Positions 42,590 to 52,284 of a stretch of 64,000 nt of DNA are shown here, one piece after another (the first letter of the stretch is position 1; every line of letters starts with the position of its first letter). The stretch lies in assembly GCF_003014495.1 (NCBI RefSeq), contig NZ_PYGC01000002.1, positions 682,001 to 746,000 of the forward strand. Reading direction: 5' to 3'. Source of the stretch: Prolixibacter denitrificans. Lineage in GTDB: Bacteria > Bacteroidota > Bacteroidia > Bacteroidales > Prolixibacteraceae. The notes beneath the pieces were generated by a model that had not been told where the DNA came from, made no database searches, and worked only from the letters and a program-made list of their open reading frames with translations. Made by a program: the position numbers and the translations under genes.

Positions 42590-43432
42590 TCACCCTCTCT
42601 GTTTGTTTGCCGGCAAATCGTTTTGCTTTGCTGACAGTTCCTCTCTCATCACCGGAAGCCAGCCGTCGGGCACGATTTCCTCCTTCAGCACCCGCACAGC
42701 TTCCTGGTAACCGACCTCCATAATCTGGTCAATTTGCGGAAAGTCGAACGTTCCGAACCGGCGTGCCTCCGGCGGATCGATAAAATAATCGCACAGTTCC
42801 CGGCTCTTCGCCACATTTTGCGCAATGCTCAACTGGAAGCACCGTTCGGCAATTTCGCGGGTGCCGCTTATCTCTTCCACCGGCGAATTGTGGTTCGCAT
42901 GAATGCCAACAACCACATCCACCTTGTCGCGAATGGCGTCGGCCGGCAAGTTATTGAACAGCCCACCGTCCACATAGGTTTGACCGTCGATTTTTTGCGG
43001 CGTGAAAACGAGCGGAATGGAGCTGGAGGCAATCACGAACTCGAACAGGCGGCCACTATGCCGGACTTCGTTCGCCCCGGTATTCAGGTTGGCCACCGAT
43101 ACATAAAACGGTTTCTTCAGCGCTGAAAAGTCGTTCTCTTCAATCTTCTCGGTGAGCAAGTCCTGCACTTTCTTCAGGTTCAGCAGCCCGCCTTTCCGTA
43201 ACCGGATATCGATGAGCCGGTAGAACTTTTCATGGCGGATCATTTCCGAAATCTCATCGGGAGCATAACCGGCCGCGTACAAAACGCCCACCAGCGCCCC
43301 CATGCTCGTCCCGGAAACCACGTCAGGCTGCAGGCCGAATTCTTCAAGCGCCTTCAATGCCCCGATGTGTGCAAATCCACGGGCTCCTCCACCACTAAGC
43401 GCTATACCAAAACGAACTTTTCTACTGGTCAT
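42590..43432 (-). CDS. Patatin-like phospholipase
   Basis: The 280-residue protein has the patatin oxyanion loop SGGGARGFAHIGAL (residues 13-26), the nucleophile elbow GTSMGAL with Ser43, and the DGG motif with Asp155 (YVDGGLFNN). It is a single-domain RssA/YchK-type serine hydrolase without signal peptide or membrane barrel, so probably a cytoplasmic lipid acyl hydrolase. Physiological lipid unknown. Encoded 83 bases downstream of the GNAT gene on the same strand. Confidence 0.92.
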   Translation of the reverse strand: MTSRKVRFGIALSGGGARGFAHIGALKALEEFGLQPDVVSGTSMGALVGVLYAAGYAPDEISEMIRHEKFYRLIDIRLRKGGLLNLKKVQDLLTEKIEENDFSALKKPFYVSVANLNTGANEVRHSGRLFEFVIASSSIPLVFTPQKIDGQTYVDGGLFNNLPADAIRDKVDVVVGIHANHNSPVEEISGTREIAERCFQLSIAQNVAKSRELCDYFIDPPEARRFGTFDFPQIDQIMEVGYQEAVRVLKEEIVPDGWLPVMREELSAKQNDLPANKQRG

Positions 43433-43515
43433 TCAACTAAATTTTTGCTGGTCTTTGTTCTGCAAATATGCTGGTTAATTCGTTTTCTGCAACGATTTGT
43501 ATTCAGGAAATTTTC

Positions 43516-44004
43516 TCAAAAAAGGAGTTGATAAAAGTGTACATCGATGTACCGGTCGAATTTCCGGCCGGCCTCTTTCATTATGCCCATTAACTGAAAT
43601 CCCAGCTTCCGATGCAGCGCGAAGCTCACTTCGTTTCCTTCCGATATGAGAGAAACAACACAATGAATTCCTTGCTCTTTCGCATATTTCAGGATGGCTT
43701 CGCTTAGCCGCAGCCCAATGCCCTGCCCCCGAAAGTTCTCATCGAGGTAGATGGAAAACTGCACCGTTTTGTCGTATGCCTGCTTCTCCGACCATTTCGA
43801 CAGCGACGCATAACCCACCACCTCCTCATCGACCTCGGCCACCAGCACAGGATAATTTTCGTTGTGCAGGGCCAGCCACATACGTCGCTCCTCTTCCGAC
43901 AGGGGAACCGTATCGAAGGTAGTCGTCGAATGCAGCACGGCATGATTGTAAATGCGGGTTATGGCGGGCACATCAGCCCCCGACGCCATTCGGATTGTCA
44001 GCAT
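43516..44004 (-). CDS. GNAT N-acetyltransferase (phosphinothricin acetyltransferase-like)
   Basis: The 162-residue protein has the GNAT A motif with VQFSIYLDENFRGQGIGLRLSEAIL and the N-terminal IRMASGADVPAITRIYNHAVLHSTTTFD typical of the PAT/YncA-like group. This group acetylates small amines such as methionine sulfoximine or phosphinothricin; the in vivo substrate here cannot be told. It has no signal peptide. Confidence 0.92.
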   Translation of the reverse strand: MLTIRMASGADVPAITRIYNHAVLHSTTTFDTVPLSEEERRMWLALHNENYPVLVAEVDEEVVGYASLSKWSEKQAYDKTVQFSIYLDENFRGQGIGLRLSEAILKYAKEQGIHCVVSLISEGNEVSFALHRKLGFQLMGIMKEAGRKFDRYIDVHFYQLLF

Positions 44005-44378
44005 AATGATTAGTTATGAAAAGATGGAAGATAGAAAAATCGGGAGAATTCGGCAAGAAGGGGAAAAAGGATTCCCGCGGATTTTATCCACGGATTCACA
44101 CGGATGGGCTTCGACTAAACGGTAGACTCCGATTGCCCCGTAGGGGTGTCGTGTCCTGAAATAGGTTTACACGATTGATGAACGTAAAATAACTTAATCT
44201 GGCTCCCCGGTTGGCGGGCTGTCCCCCTTTGGAGGGGGAATCAAAGGGGGAGGATTGGGCATAAAGACATTGACTACAGCTTAAGTTAAAATTAAAGATT
44301 GTTAAGCCCGGGAGCCGTTATTCTCCATCCGGTGTAGTTTTTTATATTTTTGCATCCGGATAACGAAACAGCATCGTA
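44005..44378. other. Intergenic region with mfd promoter and repeat debris
   Basis: Between the divergent GNAT and mfd genes lies a hairpin-forming segment (44086-44118, ATCCACGGATTCACACGGAT) and a CCCC/GGGG palindrome block near 44203-44253 similar in style to repeat D. The exact -7 element TATTTTTG (44345-44352) sits 27 bases before the mfd TTG start. No gene is visible. Confidence 0.55.
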
Positions 44379-47300
44379 TTGAAACGCGAACAGTTAATTG
44401 ATTTTTATGCGCAACATCCGGGGGTGCAAGCCCTGGCGGGGCAACTTGCTACGCCTTTCGGACAAAAGCTACACGCGAAAGGCCTGAACGGTTCGGCGCC
44501 GTCGGTGGCCATGGCAGCGCTCTTTCAGAAGAAACCGTTTGGCGCCCTGATGCTCCTGAGCGACCGCGAAGAGGCAGCCTACTTTTACGACGATTTGCAG
44601 ACGTTGGGCCTGGAAGAGCACGTCCTCTTTTTTCCGTCGTCGTACAAGCGCAGCGTTCAATACGAAAAAATCGAGAGCGAAAATATCATTTTGCGGACTG
44701 ATGTGCTGAACCAACTGGTGGAAGCCGAAGAGCGGTTCATCGTGGTTTCGTACCCGGAAGCGGTGATGGAGAAGGTCATCTCCGGAAAGGGACTGGAAAA
44801 ACACACCCTGACCGTTCGTGTAGGTGAAAAGCTCTCCATCTCGTTTGTCAACGAAGTGCTGTTCGAATATGGTTTCGAGCGGGTTGATTTTGTGTATGAG
44901 CCGGGGCAATATTCCATCCGCGGTTCCATTGTCGACATTTTCTCTTTTGCGCACGAGGACCCGTACCGTATCGATTTCTTCGGCGATGAGGTGGAGACTA
45001 TCCGCACGTTTGACATTGAGAACCAGATTTCGAAGGACGCCCTGAAAAAGATCTCCATCATTCCGAATATCCAGGAAGGATTGCAGGAGGAAGAGCGGAT
45101 TTCATTTTTCGAATTCCTGAAGGATGATACCTTGCTGATCACCGACGATCTGCGTTTCAGCGCCGAGCGAATGACCGAAATGTACAAAAGTGCCCGGGAG
45201 AAAAATCTGGAAACCGACTTACTGGTAGACGATTTGGTCATTAGTGGAAACGCCCTGTTGGAACGGGCTGAAGCATTGACCTGCATCGAAATTGGGCCGA
45301 AAGCGCATTTCAAATCGGAAGAGATTCCGTTTCACATCAAACCGCAACCGGTTTTCAACAAGAATTTCAACCTGTTGGGCGATAATCTTCGTGAAAATTC
45401 CCAGCTGGGTTACATCAATATTATCCTGTCGTCGAGCGAGAAGCAGGTGGAACGCCTCCACGCTATTTTCGAAGACAAAGGCGATCCCCAGGAGTTCGAT
45501 CATCTTCCGTTTGCACTGAAGGAAGGTTTCATCGATCACGATCTGAAACTTTGCTGCTATACCGACCACCAGATTTTCGAACGGTACCACCGTTTCAAAC
45601 TGCGTTCGAAGAAATCGGCGCGGCAGGCCATTACACTTAAGGAATTGGCCAAGTTGCATCCGGGCGACTATGTGGTTCACGTCGATCACGGTATCGGGAA
45701 ATTTGCGGGTTTGGTAAGAACCGAGGAGGATGGCAAAACACAGGAAGCTATCCGGCTCATTTATCGTGATAACGATTCGTTGCTGGTGAGCATTCATTCG
45801 CTGCACCGCATTTCGAAATACAAAGGGAAGGACGGCACCGAACCGAAGATCAACAAGCTGGGAACGGCTGCCTGGCAAAATCTGAAGAACAAAACCAAGA
45901 AGAAGGTTAAGGACATTGCCCGCGAGCTGATTGGTTTGTATGCACACCGTAAAGCGGAAGACGGTTTTGCTTTTGCCCGCGACTCGTACCTGCAGCAGGA
46001 GCTGGAAGCCAGCTTTATCTACGAAGATACGCCGGACCAGTTGAAAGCTACGGTTGCCACTAAGGAGGACATGGAGAAAACCATGCCCATGGACCGGCTT
46101 ATTTGTGGCGACGTTGGCTTCGGTAAAACCGAAGTAGCTATCCGGGCTGCCTTCAAAGCGGTCACCGACAGCAAGCAGGTTGCCGTTTTGGTTCCGACCA
46201 CGATTCTGGCGTTTCAGCATTTCAAAACATTCAATGAACGCCTGAGCGATTTTCCCTGCCGCATTGAGTACATCAGCCGGCTGCGTAAGCCTGCCGAGGT
46301 ACGGCACATTCTGAAAGAGGTGGCCGAAGGGAAAGTGGATATTGTGATTGGAACGCATCGGCTGGTAGGGAAGGATGTCAAATTCAAGGACCTCGGGCTG
46401 TTGGTTATCGATGAGGAGCAGAAATTCGGGGTGTCCGTGAAGGAAAAACTGAAGCACCTGAAAGTGAATGTGGACACACTGACGCTGACCGCGACACCGA
46501 TTCCGAGAACACTGCAGTTTTCACTGATGGGAGCGCGCGATTTGTCCATCATCAATACACCGCCGCCCAACCGGTTCCCCATCAACACCGAAGTACACGG
46601 TTTCAACGAAGATATCATCCGCGAGGCAATTACCTACGAGGTAGCACGTGGTGGTCAGGTTTTCTTCATCAATAATCGCGTTCAAAATATTTACGAGGTC
46701 GAGGCGCTCATCAAACGGATTGTGCCGGGCGTGCGTACCGTAGTTGGCCACGGCCAGATGGAAGGTTCGCAGCTGGAGAAAGTGATGCTCGACTTCATCA
46801 ACGGCGAGTTCGATGTGCTCATCGCTACGACCATCATCGAATCGGGACTGGATATTCCGAATGCCAATACCATCATCATCAACCAGGCGCATAACTTTGG
46901 TTTGAGCGAGCTGCACCAGTTGCGCGGACGCGTGGGACGTTCCAACAAAAAAGCGTTCTGCTACCTGCTCGCACCGCCGATGACCAGCATGACCCCTGAA
47001 GCAAGGCGACGGCTACAGGCCATCGAAGAGTTCTCCGATTTGGGTAGCGGATTCAGCATTGCCATGCAGGATTTGGATATCCGGGGAGCCGGAAACCTGC
47101 TGGGAGCCGAACAAAGCGGTTTCATTGCCGATATCGGTTTCGAGACGTACCACCGCATCCTCAATGAAGCGATTCAGGAATTGAAGCACGAAGAATTCCA
47201 GCAACTGTACAAAGAGGAAGAATCGCGCGAAGCCAACGAAGCTTTCCTGAACCTGCGTTTTGTGAATGATTGCCAGGTGGACACCGATCTGGAACTGCTC

Positions 47301-47744
47301 TTCCCCGAAAGCTACATCTCCAGCATTTCGGAGCGCATGTTGCTCTACCGCGAACTGGACAATATCGAGGACAACGATGCTTTGGAACAGTTCCGCGCAC
47401 AGCTCATCGACCGCTTTGGCAAACTGCCCGACTCGACGATTGAGTTGCTGGAAGTGGTTCGCCTCCGCTGGACAGCCATCGAACTAAACCTCGAGAAGAT
47501 CATTCTGAAGAACAAAAAGATGATTTGCTATTTTCCGTCTGACCAGCAATCGCCGTTTTACCAGACGGGCCTTTTCGGGAATATCCTGCAATGGCTTCAG
47601 ACCCATCCGAAGAAATGCCGGATAAAGGAGTCGAAGGGAAAACTCAGCATTATCTTCAGCGAGGTAACTTCCATTCAACATGCCGTTACGCTGTTAAGTG
47701 AAATTGCAGAAAGTGTCATCCCCGAACGGGTAAAAGCCAATTGA
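44379..47744 (+). CDS. mfd: Transcription-repair coupling factor
   Basis: The 1121-residue protein starts at a TTG (MKREQLIDFYAQHPG), consistent with the -7 element shortly upstream. Domains in order are a UvrB-like D1a/D2/D1b module (about 1-340), the RNA-polymerase-interacting CarD-like domain (about 425-495, PGDYVVHVDHGIGKFAGL), and the RecG-like translocase. The translocase has Walker A CGDVGFGKTEVAIRAA (about 573-588) and DEEQ, then a TRCF D7 domain at the C-terminus. It displaces stalled RNA polymerase at lesions and recruits UvrA. A 412-codon antisense frame within it is a shadow. Confidence 0.97.
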   Translation: MKREQLIDFYAQHPGVQALAGQLATPFGQKLHAKGLNGSAPSVAMAALFQKKPFGALMLLSDREEAAYFYDDLQTLGLEEHVLFFPSSYKRSVQYEKIESENIILRTDVLNQLVEAEERFIVVSYPEAVMEKVISGKGLEKHTLTVRVGEKLSISFVNEVLFEYGFERVDFVYEPGQYSIRGSIVDIFSFAHEDPYRIDFFGDEVETIRTFDIENQISKDALKKISIIPNIQEGLQEEERISFFEFLKDDTLLITDDLRFSAERMTEMYKSAREKNLETDLLVDDLVISGNALLERAEALTCIEIGPKAHFKSEEIPFHIKPQPVFNKNFNLLGDNLRENSQLGYINIILSSSEKQVERLHAIFEDKGDPQEFDHLPFALKEGFIDHDLKLCCYTDHQIFERYHRFKLRSKKSARQAITLKELAKLHPGDYVVHVDHGIGKFAGLVRTEEDGKTQEAIRLIYRDNDSLLVSIHSLHRISKYKGKDGTEPKINKLGTAAWQNLKNKTKKKVKDIARELIGLYAHRKAEDGFAFARDSYLQQELEASFIYEDTPDQLKATVATKEDMEKTMPMDRLICGDVGFGKTEVAIRAAFKAVTDSKQVAVLVPTTILAFQHFKTFNERLSDFPCRIEYISRLRKPAEVRHILKEVAEGKVDIVIGTHRLVGKDVKFKDLGLLVIDEEQKFGVSVKEKLKHLKVNVDTLTLTATPIPRTLQFSLMGARDLSIINTPPPNRFPINTEVHGFNEDIIREAITYEVARGGQVFFINNRVQNIYEVEALIKRIVPGVRTVVGHGQMEGSQLEKVMLDFINGEFDVLIATTIIESGLDIPNANTIIINQAHNFGLSELHQLRGRVGRSNKKAFCYLLAPPMTSMTPEARRRLQAIEEFSDLGSGFSIAMQDLDIRGAGNLLGAEQSGFIADIGFETYHRILNEAIQELKHEEFQQLYKEEESREANEAFLNLRFVNDCQVDTDLELLFPESYISSISERMLLYRELDNIEDNDALEQFRAQLIDRFGKLPDSTIELLEVVRLRWTAIELNLEKIILKNKKMICYFPSDQQSPFYQTGLFGNILQWLQTHPKKCRIKESKGKLSIIFSEVTSIQHAVTLLSEIAESVIPERVKAN

Positions 47745-47793
47745 TAAAAATTGTTAATTAAGCCTTTAGCGTTACACATCCACCAGAATCCAT

Positions 47794-47801
47794 TAACTTT
47801 G
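47794..47801 (+). promoter_or_regulatory. -7 element of the DUF4294 gene
   Basis: TAACTTTG matches TAnnTTTG exactly, 22 bases before the ATG. A TTA rather than TTG is the best -33 candidate. Confidence 0.5.
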
Positions 47802-47823
47802 TCCCCCAAAGAAAAAGACCACG

Positions 47824-48456
47824 ATGCATCGCATACACCAATTAATACTGACCTCTACAGTCTGTCTGATTCTGAGCACCGGTTTGTTCAGCAGGGTATC
47901 AGCGCAGGATAGTTTGGCTACAAGCTATTCGGCTCACGTTGATACCGTATTGACTAAAAATGATTTGACCAGTGATAGTCTGTTGCACGTCAATCTGAAA
48001 TCGATTGACATTATTCCTCCGTTTAAATTCAAGAACCATCATCAGGAAAAGAAATATGATGAGTTGGTGGAGGATGTGAAGAAGACGTATCCGCTGGCCA
48101 TGATTGTCAGCAAAGAGCTGAACCGCGTGAAAAAAGAACTCGACCAGGTTTATACTTCCCCCGCCCGCCGGAAGAAATACATGAAATGGTACCAGCATTA
48201 CATCAAGGAGACTTACATGGATACCCTGAAGACGTTGAATCTGCGCCAGGGGAGGCTGTTGCTTAAACTCATCGACCGGGAAACAGGCGAAACAGCTTAC
48301 GATTTGCTGAAAGAGTACCGCGGCGGCGGACAGGCCTTTCTGTGGAACTCGCTGGCGTTTCTAACGGGTTCCAGCCTGAAATCGGATTTCGATCCGGAAG
48401 AGGATGCCATGCTCGAACATATCCTTCGCCGGTACGAAGCCGGAGAGTTTCATTAA
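47824..48456 (+). CDS. DUF4294 exported protein
   Basis: The 210-residue product has a signal peptide (to about residue 28, ending SRVSAQD). The DUF4294 core follows: KKYDELVEDVKKTYPLAMIVSKELNRVKKELDQV, the helical RKKYMKWYQHYIKETYMDTLKTLNLRQG segment and a C-terminal GETAYDLLKEYRGGGQAFLWN region. The family is confined to Bacteroidota, and its function is unknown. It may be an envelope-associated helical protein. It stands between mfd and the second NagB-LmbE gene. Confidence 0.9.
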   Translation: MHRIHQLILTSTVCLILSTGLFSRVSAQDSLATSYSAHVDTVLTKNDLTSDSLLHVNLKSIDIIPPFKFKNHHQEKKYDELVEDVKKTYPLAMIVSKELNRVKKELDQVYTSPARRKKYMKWYQHYIKETYMDTLKTLNLRQGRLLLKLIDRETGETAYDLLKEYRGGGQAFLWNSLAFLTGSSLKSDFDPEEDAMLEHILRRYEAGEFH

Positions 48457-48554
48457 CAGAAAGTAAAATCACTTATTAAAACTTTTTAAGAACTTTTTTT
48501 TTACGTCCGGATTCGCTTATTTTTACTAGTTCAAAATAAACCAGAAAGCCTATC

Positions 48555-50543
48555 ATGGACTTAAGTAAAAAGTTGCAGAGCGACAATCCGGTTTTTTACG
48601 GATTTGGCGAGTATGCCCCAACCAACCTCACCCACAGGGACATGCTCACGAAATATGAAAAAGCTCCCACGTACATTTATCCTGAAGGAAAAGATGTTTC
48701 GCAGGCAGTAGCTGACGAGATTGCCGATTTCATTAAAGAGAAACAAAAGAAAGGGGAAAAATGTGTTTTGGGGCTGCCTACCGGTTCGACGCAGTTGGGG
48801 ATTTATGCCGAACTGGTGCGTAAGCACAGGGAAGAAGGCCTGAGCTTTAGCAATGTTGTTACCTTCAACATTGACGAGTACTACCCGATGTCTCCGCATT
48901 CCATCCACAGTTACAACAACTACATGCAGCGTCATCTTTATGAGCATGTCGACATTCCGGAAGAAAATATTCATATTCCGGATGGCACGATCATGTTCGA
49001 CTCGGTGCACGATTACTGTCGTGAATACGAAAAGATGATCAAGGAGGCTGGCGGCATCGATTTAATGCTGTTGGGTATTGGGCGTACCGGTCACATTGGT
49101 TTCAACGAGCCCGGTTCGGGACGGAATACCCGCACCCGGATTATCACGCTCGATCCGGTCACCCGACAGGAAGAAGCCACCGAATTTCAGGGTTTCATCA
49201 ACGTACCCCGACGCGCCATTACGATGGGAGTTGATACCATTCTGGAGTCCCGGAAAATTATATTGGTAGCCTTAGGCGAATCGAAAGCCAGTGTCATCCA
49301 GAAAACCGTGGAAGAAGATCCGGATAGTGATGTTCCCGCATCCTTCATTCAAGAACACCACGATGTAAAAGTGGTGCTCGACAGTGGTGCGAGTTCACAA
49401 CTCGTTAGGGTACGCACGCCATGGCTGGTCGACAACATGGACTGGAACGACGACAGATTGGTACGGAAAGCGGTGGTTTGGTTGTGTAAACAAGCAAAGA
49501 AGCCCATCCTGAAGCTGACCGGTAAGGACTACAACGATTTTGGCCTGAGTGATTTGCTGGCCACGGTCGGTTCGGCTTACCGAATCAATATCAAGGTATT
49601 TAACGACTTGCAGCATACCATCACCGGGTGGCCCGGCGGAAAACCGGAGGTCGACGACTCGAACCGTCCCGAGAGAGCCGAACCAGCGAAAAAACGAATT
49701 GTCATTTTCAGTCCCCACCCCGACGATGATGTCATCTCGATGGGAGGAACACTGCTTCGCCTGGTGGAACAGGGCCACGATGTACACGTGGCTTACCAGG
49801 TATCGGGTAATTTCGCGGTAGCGGATGAATACATTTCACGTTACCTCGATTTCCATCACGAATATGCTGAGTTCTATAATCCGGGAAACGAAAAAGCCAA
49901 AGAACAGAAAGAGAAAGTTCTTTCGTTCCTGAAAAATAAAAAGGACGATGAAGTGGACATCATGGACGTTCGGAAAGCCAAAGGTTTGATTCGCCGGATG
50001 GAAGCGCGTTCCGCTTTGCGGTATTTCGGTATTCCCGATTCGCATATCCATTTCCTCGATCTTCCTTTTTATGAAAGTGGAAGACGTCAGAAAAATCCGG
50101 TTGGCGAAGAAGATGTCAAAATCGTCATGAACCTGCTGAATGAGGTAGAACCGCACCAGATTTTTGCCGCCGGCGATTTGTCCGATCCACACGGAACACA
50201 CAGGGTTTGTCTCGATACCATTTTTATCGCACTCGAGCACTTGCGGACCGATAAAGATTGGATGAAAACCTGCTGGGTTTGGCTCTACCGTGGTGCCTGG
50301 GCCGAGTGGGAAGCCGACGAAATCGAGATGGCTGTTCCCATTAGTCCAATTGAGCTGGCCCGGAAACGCGAAGCCATTTTGCGCCACCAATCTCAAAAAG
50401 AGGGTGCCATGTTTATGGGCGAAGACGAGCGGGAATTCTGGCAACGTGCCGAACAGCGAAACAGGGCAACAGCAAGCCTTTACGATCAGCTGGGAATGGC
50501 CGAGTACGAAGCCATGGAAGCCTTTGTTAAATACTATCCGTGA
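48555..50543 (+). CDS. NagB-like deaminase fused to LmbE/PIG-L deacetylase, copy 2
   Basis: The 662-residue paralog of the 17498-19483 product has the same layout: NagB domain (LPTGSTQLGIYAELV, FNIDEYYPM, GIGRTGHIGFNEP) and LmbE domain (SPHPDDDVISMGG from about residue 386; HGTHR near 544). It also has Thr in place of the NagB Asp141. Both start MDLSKKLQS. It has its own terminator, and it is followed by the second GHL10 gene, so the gene pair is duplicated as a set. The role is probably GlcNAc-6-P/GlcN-6-P catabolism or a related amino-sugar phosphate. Whether one copy is specialised is unknown. Confidence 0.92.
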   Translation: MDLSKKLQSDNPVFYGFGEYAPTNLTHRDMLTKYEKAPTYIYPEGKDVSQAVADEIADFIKEKQKKGEKCVLGLPTGSTQLGIYAELVRKHREEGLSFSNVVTFNIDEYYPMSPHSIHSYNNYMQRHLYEHVDIPEENIHIPDGTIMFDSVHDYCREYEKMIKEAGGIDLMLLGIGRTGHIGFNEPGSGRNTRTRIITLDPVTRQEEATEFQGFINVPRRAITMGVDTILESRKIILVALGESKASVIQKTVEEDPDSDVPASFIQEHHDVKVVLDSGASSQLVRVRTPWLVDNMDWNDDRLVRKAVVWLCKQAKKPILKLTGKDYNDFGLSDLLATVGSAYRINIKVFNDLQHTITGWPGGKPEVDDSNRPERAEPAKKRIVIFSPHPDDDVISMGGTLLRLVEQGHDVHVAYQVSGNFAVADEYISRYLDFHHEYAEFYNPGNEKAKEQKEKVLSFLKNKKDDEVDIMDVRKAKGLIRRMEARSALRYFGIPDSHIHFLDLPFYESGRRQKNPVGEEDVKIVMNLLNEVEPHQIFAAGDLSDPHGTHRVCLDTIFIALEHLRTDKDWMKTCWVWLYRGAWAEWEADEIEMAVPISPIELARKREAILRHQSQKEGAMFMGEDEREFWQRAEQRNRATASLYDQLGMAEYEAMEAFVKYYP

Positions 50544-50572
50544 GAGATTTCAACGATCCGTTGATAAGTTTC

Positions 50573-50600
50573 AGCCTTCCTTTCGGGGAAGGCTTTTTTT
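50573..50600 (+). terminator. Intrinsic terminator after NagB-LmbE copy 2
   Basis: AGCCTTCC (50573-50580) pairs with GGAAGGCT (50587-50594) around a six-base loop, followed by seven T. It separates the fusion gene from the GHL10 gene. Confidence 0.9.
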
Positions 50601-50617
50601 GTACCTTTATATTTCGT

Positions 50618-50625
50618 TACATTTG
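50618..50625 (+). promoter_or_regulatory. -7 element of GHL10 copy 2
   Basis: TACATTTG fits TAnnTTTG, with TTTG at 50598-50601 as a possible -33 (16-base gap, slightly short). It lies between the terminator and the start codon at 50653. Confidence 0.5.
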
Positions 50626-50652
50626 TTTAAATTATGATTATCAATTAGAACA

Positions 50653-52209
50653 ATGAAACCCCGGCAAGCTTTTCCCACACTCCTGCTGGTTCTGGTCATT
50701 GCATTTCAGGCAGCGGGCCGGAACCCCCGAATGGCGAAACCATTGGTGAAAGAGGAGTTCAGAGGGATATGGATTGCGACGGTAAACAACACTGACTGGC
50801 CATCTAAACCGGGTCTGCCTGCAGACCAACAACAAAAGGAACTGATTCATCTGATTGACCGGATTGAGAATACCGGATTAAACGCGGTAATTCTTCAGGT
50901 CAGGCCGGCTGCCGACGCCATCTATCCATCACCTACTGAACCCTGGTCGTATTATTTAACCGGCGAACAAGGCAAAGCGCCCACGCCTTATTACGATCCA
51001 CTGCGTTTTGCGATTAATCTTTGCCATCAGCGCGGACTCGAATTTCACGCCTGGTTCAATCCATTCCGGGTAACGGCCAGCAGTTATCTCCATCTGGCTC
51101 CTAATCATCCCTTGCGGAAAAACAGTAACTGGATAGTCAAATATAACGGAAAGAGCTATCTCGACCCCGGCATTCCGGAAGTCCGCGAATATGTCATTAA
51201 CATCATAATGGATGTGGTGAAACGCTACGACATCGATGCCGTTCACCTCGACGACTATTTTTATCCCTATCCGGTAAAATCACTGACCTTTGATGACGAA
51301 GCTTCTTTTAAAAAATACGGTGGCAATGATTACCCCAACCAGTTGAAAGAATGGCGCCGGAACAACGTTAACCTGTTCATCAGTGAGTTAAATGAGAAGA
51401 TAAAAGAGGAAAAGAGTTGGGTCAAACTGGGCGTCAGCCCTTTTGGGGTATGGCGGAACCTGGCGCTTGATCCGGATGGCTCCGCCGGGAAATGCGGATT
51501 ATCCTCCTACGACGATTTATACGCCGATGCCCGTACATGGGTGAAGAACGGCTGGGTGGATTACATCATTCCCCAGTTGTACTGGGAGAGAGGAAATGCT
51601 TACGGCGATTTCGATACGCTGGCCCGCTGGTGGAACAACAATGTCGATAAGCGACATCTGTATTTCGGGCAAGCACTTTATAAGGCTGCCAGCTCGGCAC
51701 CCGGATGGCAAGACCCCAACGAAATTGAAAAACAAATCGATATTGCCCGGCAGATGAACAATGCCCGTGGCTTTGCCTTTTTCAGCGCTTCGCATTTGCT
51801 CGATTTGAGCCAGGAGCAGGTTAGCCGCTTACGGCAGGAGCTAAAAGAAGAACCGGCTATTGTTCCCAAGATGGCCTGGCTCGATAGTGTTCCTCCACCC
51901 GTTCCGGGCCATTTCAGGCTCGAGTCGACCATTAATGGAACCTGGCTGAAATGGAAGCTGCCGGCTAACTATAATGACGATCGTGTCCATTATGTAGTCT
52001 ATCGTGTAAAAAAAGATACGACGGGAAACAATCCGATAACTGACGTTTTTGAAGTAACGGAACAACGTCAGCTGTTTATCCCTCCGTCTATGCGTAAGAA
52101 GCTGGTTGACGAGTGTTTCCGCGTATCAACCATCGACAGATTGAACAACGAAAGTGCTCTTTCGCCACTCATACAGATAAACGGGACTGAATTTAAATTA
52201 ATGCAATAA
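50653..52209 (+). CDS. GHL10 (DUF187) family glycoside hydrolase, copy 2
   Basis: The 518-residue paralog of the 14761-16317 product carries a signal peptide (to about residue 22), then FRGIWIATVNNTDWPSKPG, VILQVRPAADAIYPS, DAVHLDDYFYPYP and a C-terminal FN3-like domain ending CFRVSTIDRLNNESALS. The equal length and the preserved partner (NagB-LmbE) show both genes were duplicated together. As with DigH/YddW of E. coli it may cut denuded peptidoglycan strands in the periplasm. Confidence 0.92.
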   Translation: MKPRQAFPTLLLVLVIAFQAAGRNPRMAKPLVKEEFRGIWIATVNNTDWPSKPGLPADQQQKELIHLIDRIENTGLNAVILQVRPAADAIYPSPTEPWSYYLTGEQGKAPTPYYDPLRFAINLCHQRGLEFHAWFNPFRVTASSYLHLAPNHPLRKNSNWIVKYNGKSYLDPGIPEVREYVINIIMDVVKRYDIDAVHLDDYFYPYPVKSLTFDDEASFKKYGGNDYPNQLKEWRRNNVNLFISELNEKIKEEKSWVKLGVSPFGVWRNLALDPDGSAGKCGLSSYDDLYADARTWVKNGWVDYIIPQLYWERGNAYGDFDTLARWWNNNVDKRHLYFGQALYKAASSAPGWQDPNEIEKQIDIARQMNNARGFAFFSASHLLDLSQEQVSRLRQELKEEPAIVPKMAWLDSVPPPVPGHFRLESTINGTWLKWKLPANYNDDRVHYVVYRVKKDTTGNNPITDVFEVTEQRQLFIPPSMRKKLVDECFRVSTIDRLNNESALSPLIQINGTEFKLMQ

Positions 52210-52255
52210 TTTTTGCTGCATTTAGTAACTGGTCATATGTATGTTATATTTTGAG

Positions 52256-52263
52256 TAACTTTG
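52256..52263 (+). promoter_or_regulatory. -7 element of the GntR/FadR gene
   Basis: TAACTTTG, 21 bases before the ATG, matches the -7 consensus. Just upstream, ATGTTATAT (52241-52249) repeats a 9-mer from the divergent promoter region at 19555, a possible autoregulatory site. Confidence 0.5.
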
Positions 52264-52284
52264 TATTCTCACTAAAACCGAACC

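Noticed and set aside
45219-46457. 412-codon antisense frame inside mfd
   Set aside because: It lies wholly opposite a well-supported mfd gene and its translation has no family features; it is a by-product of codon use.
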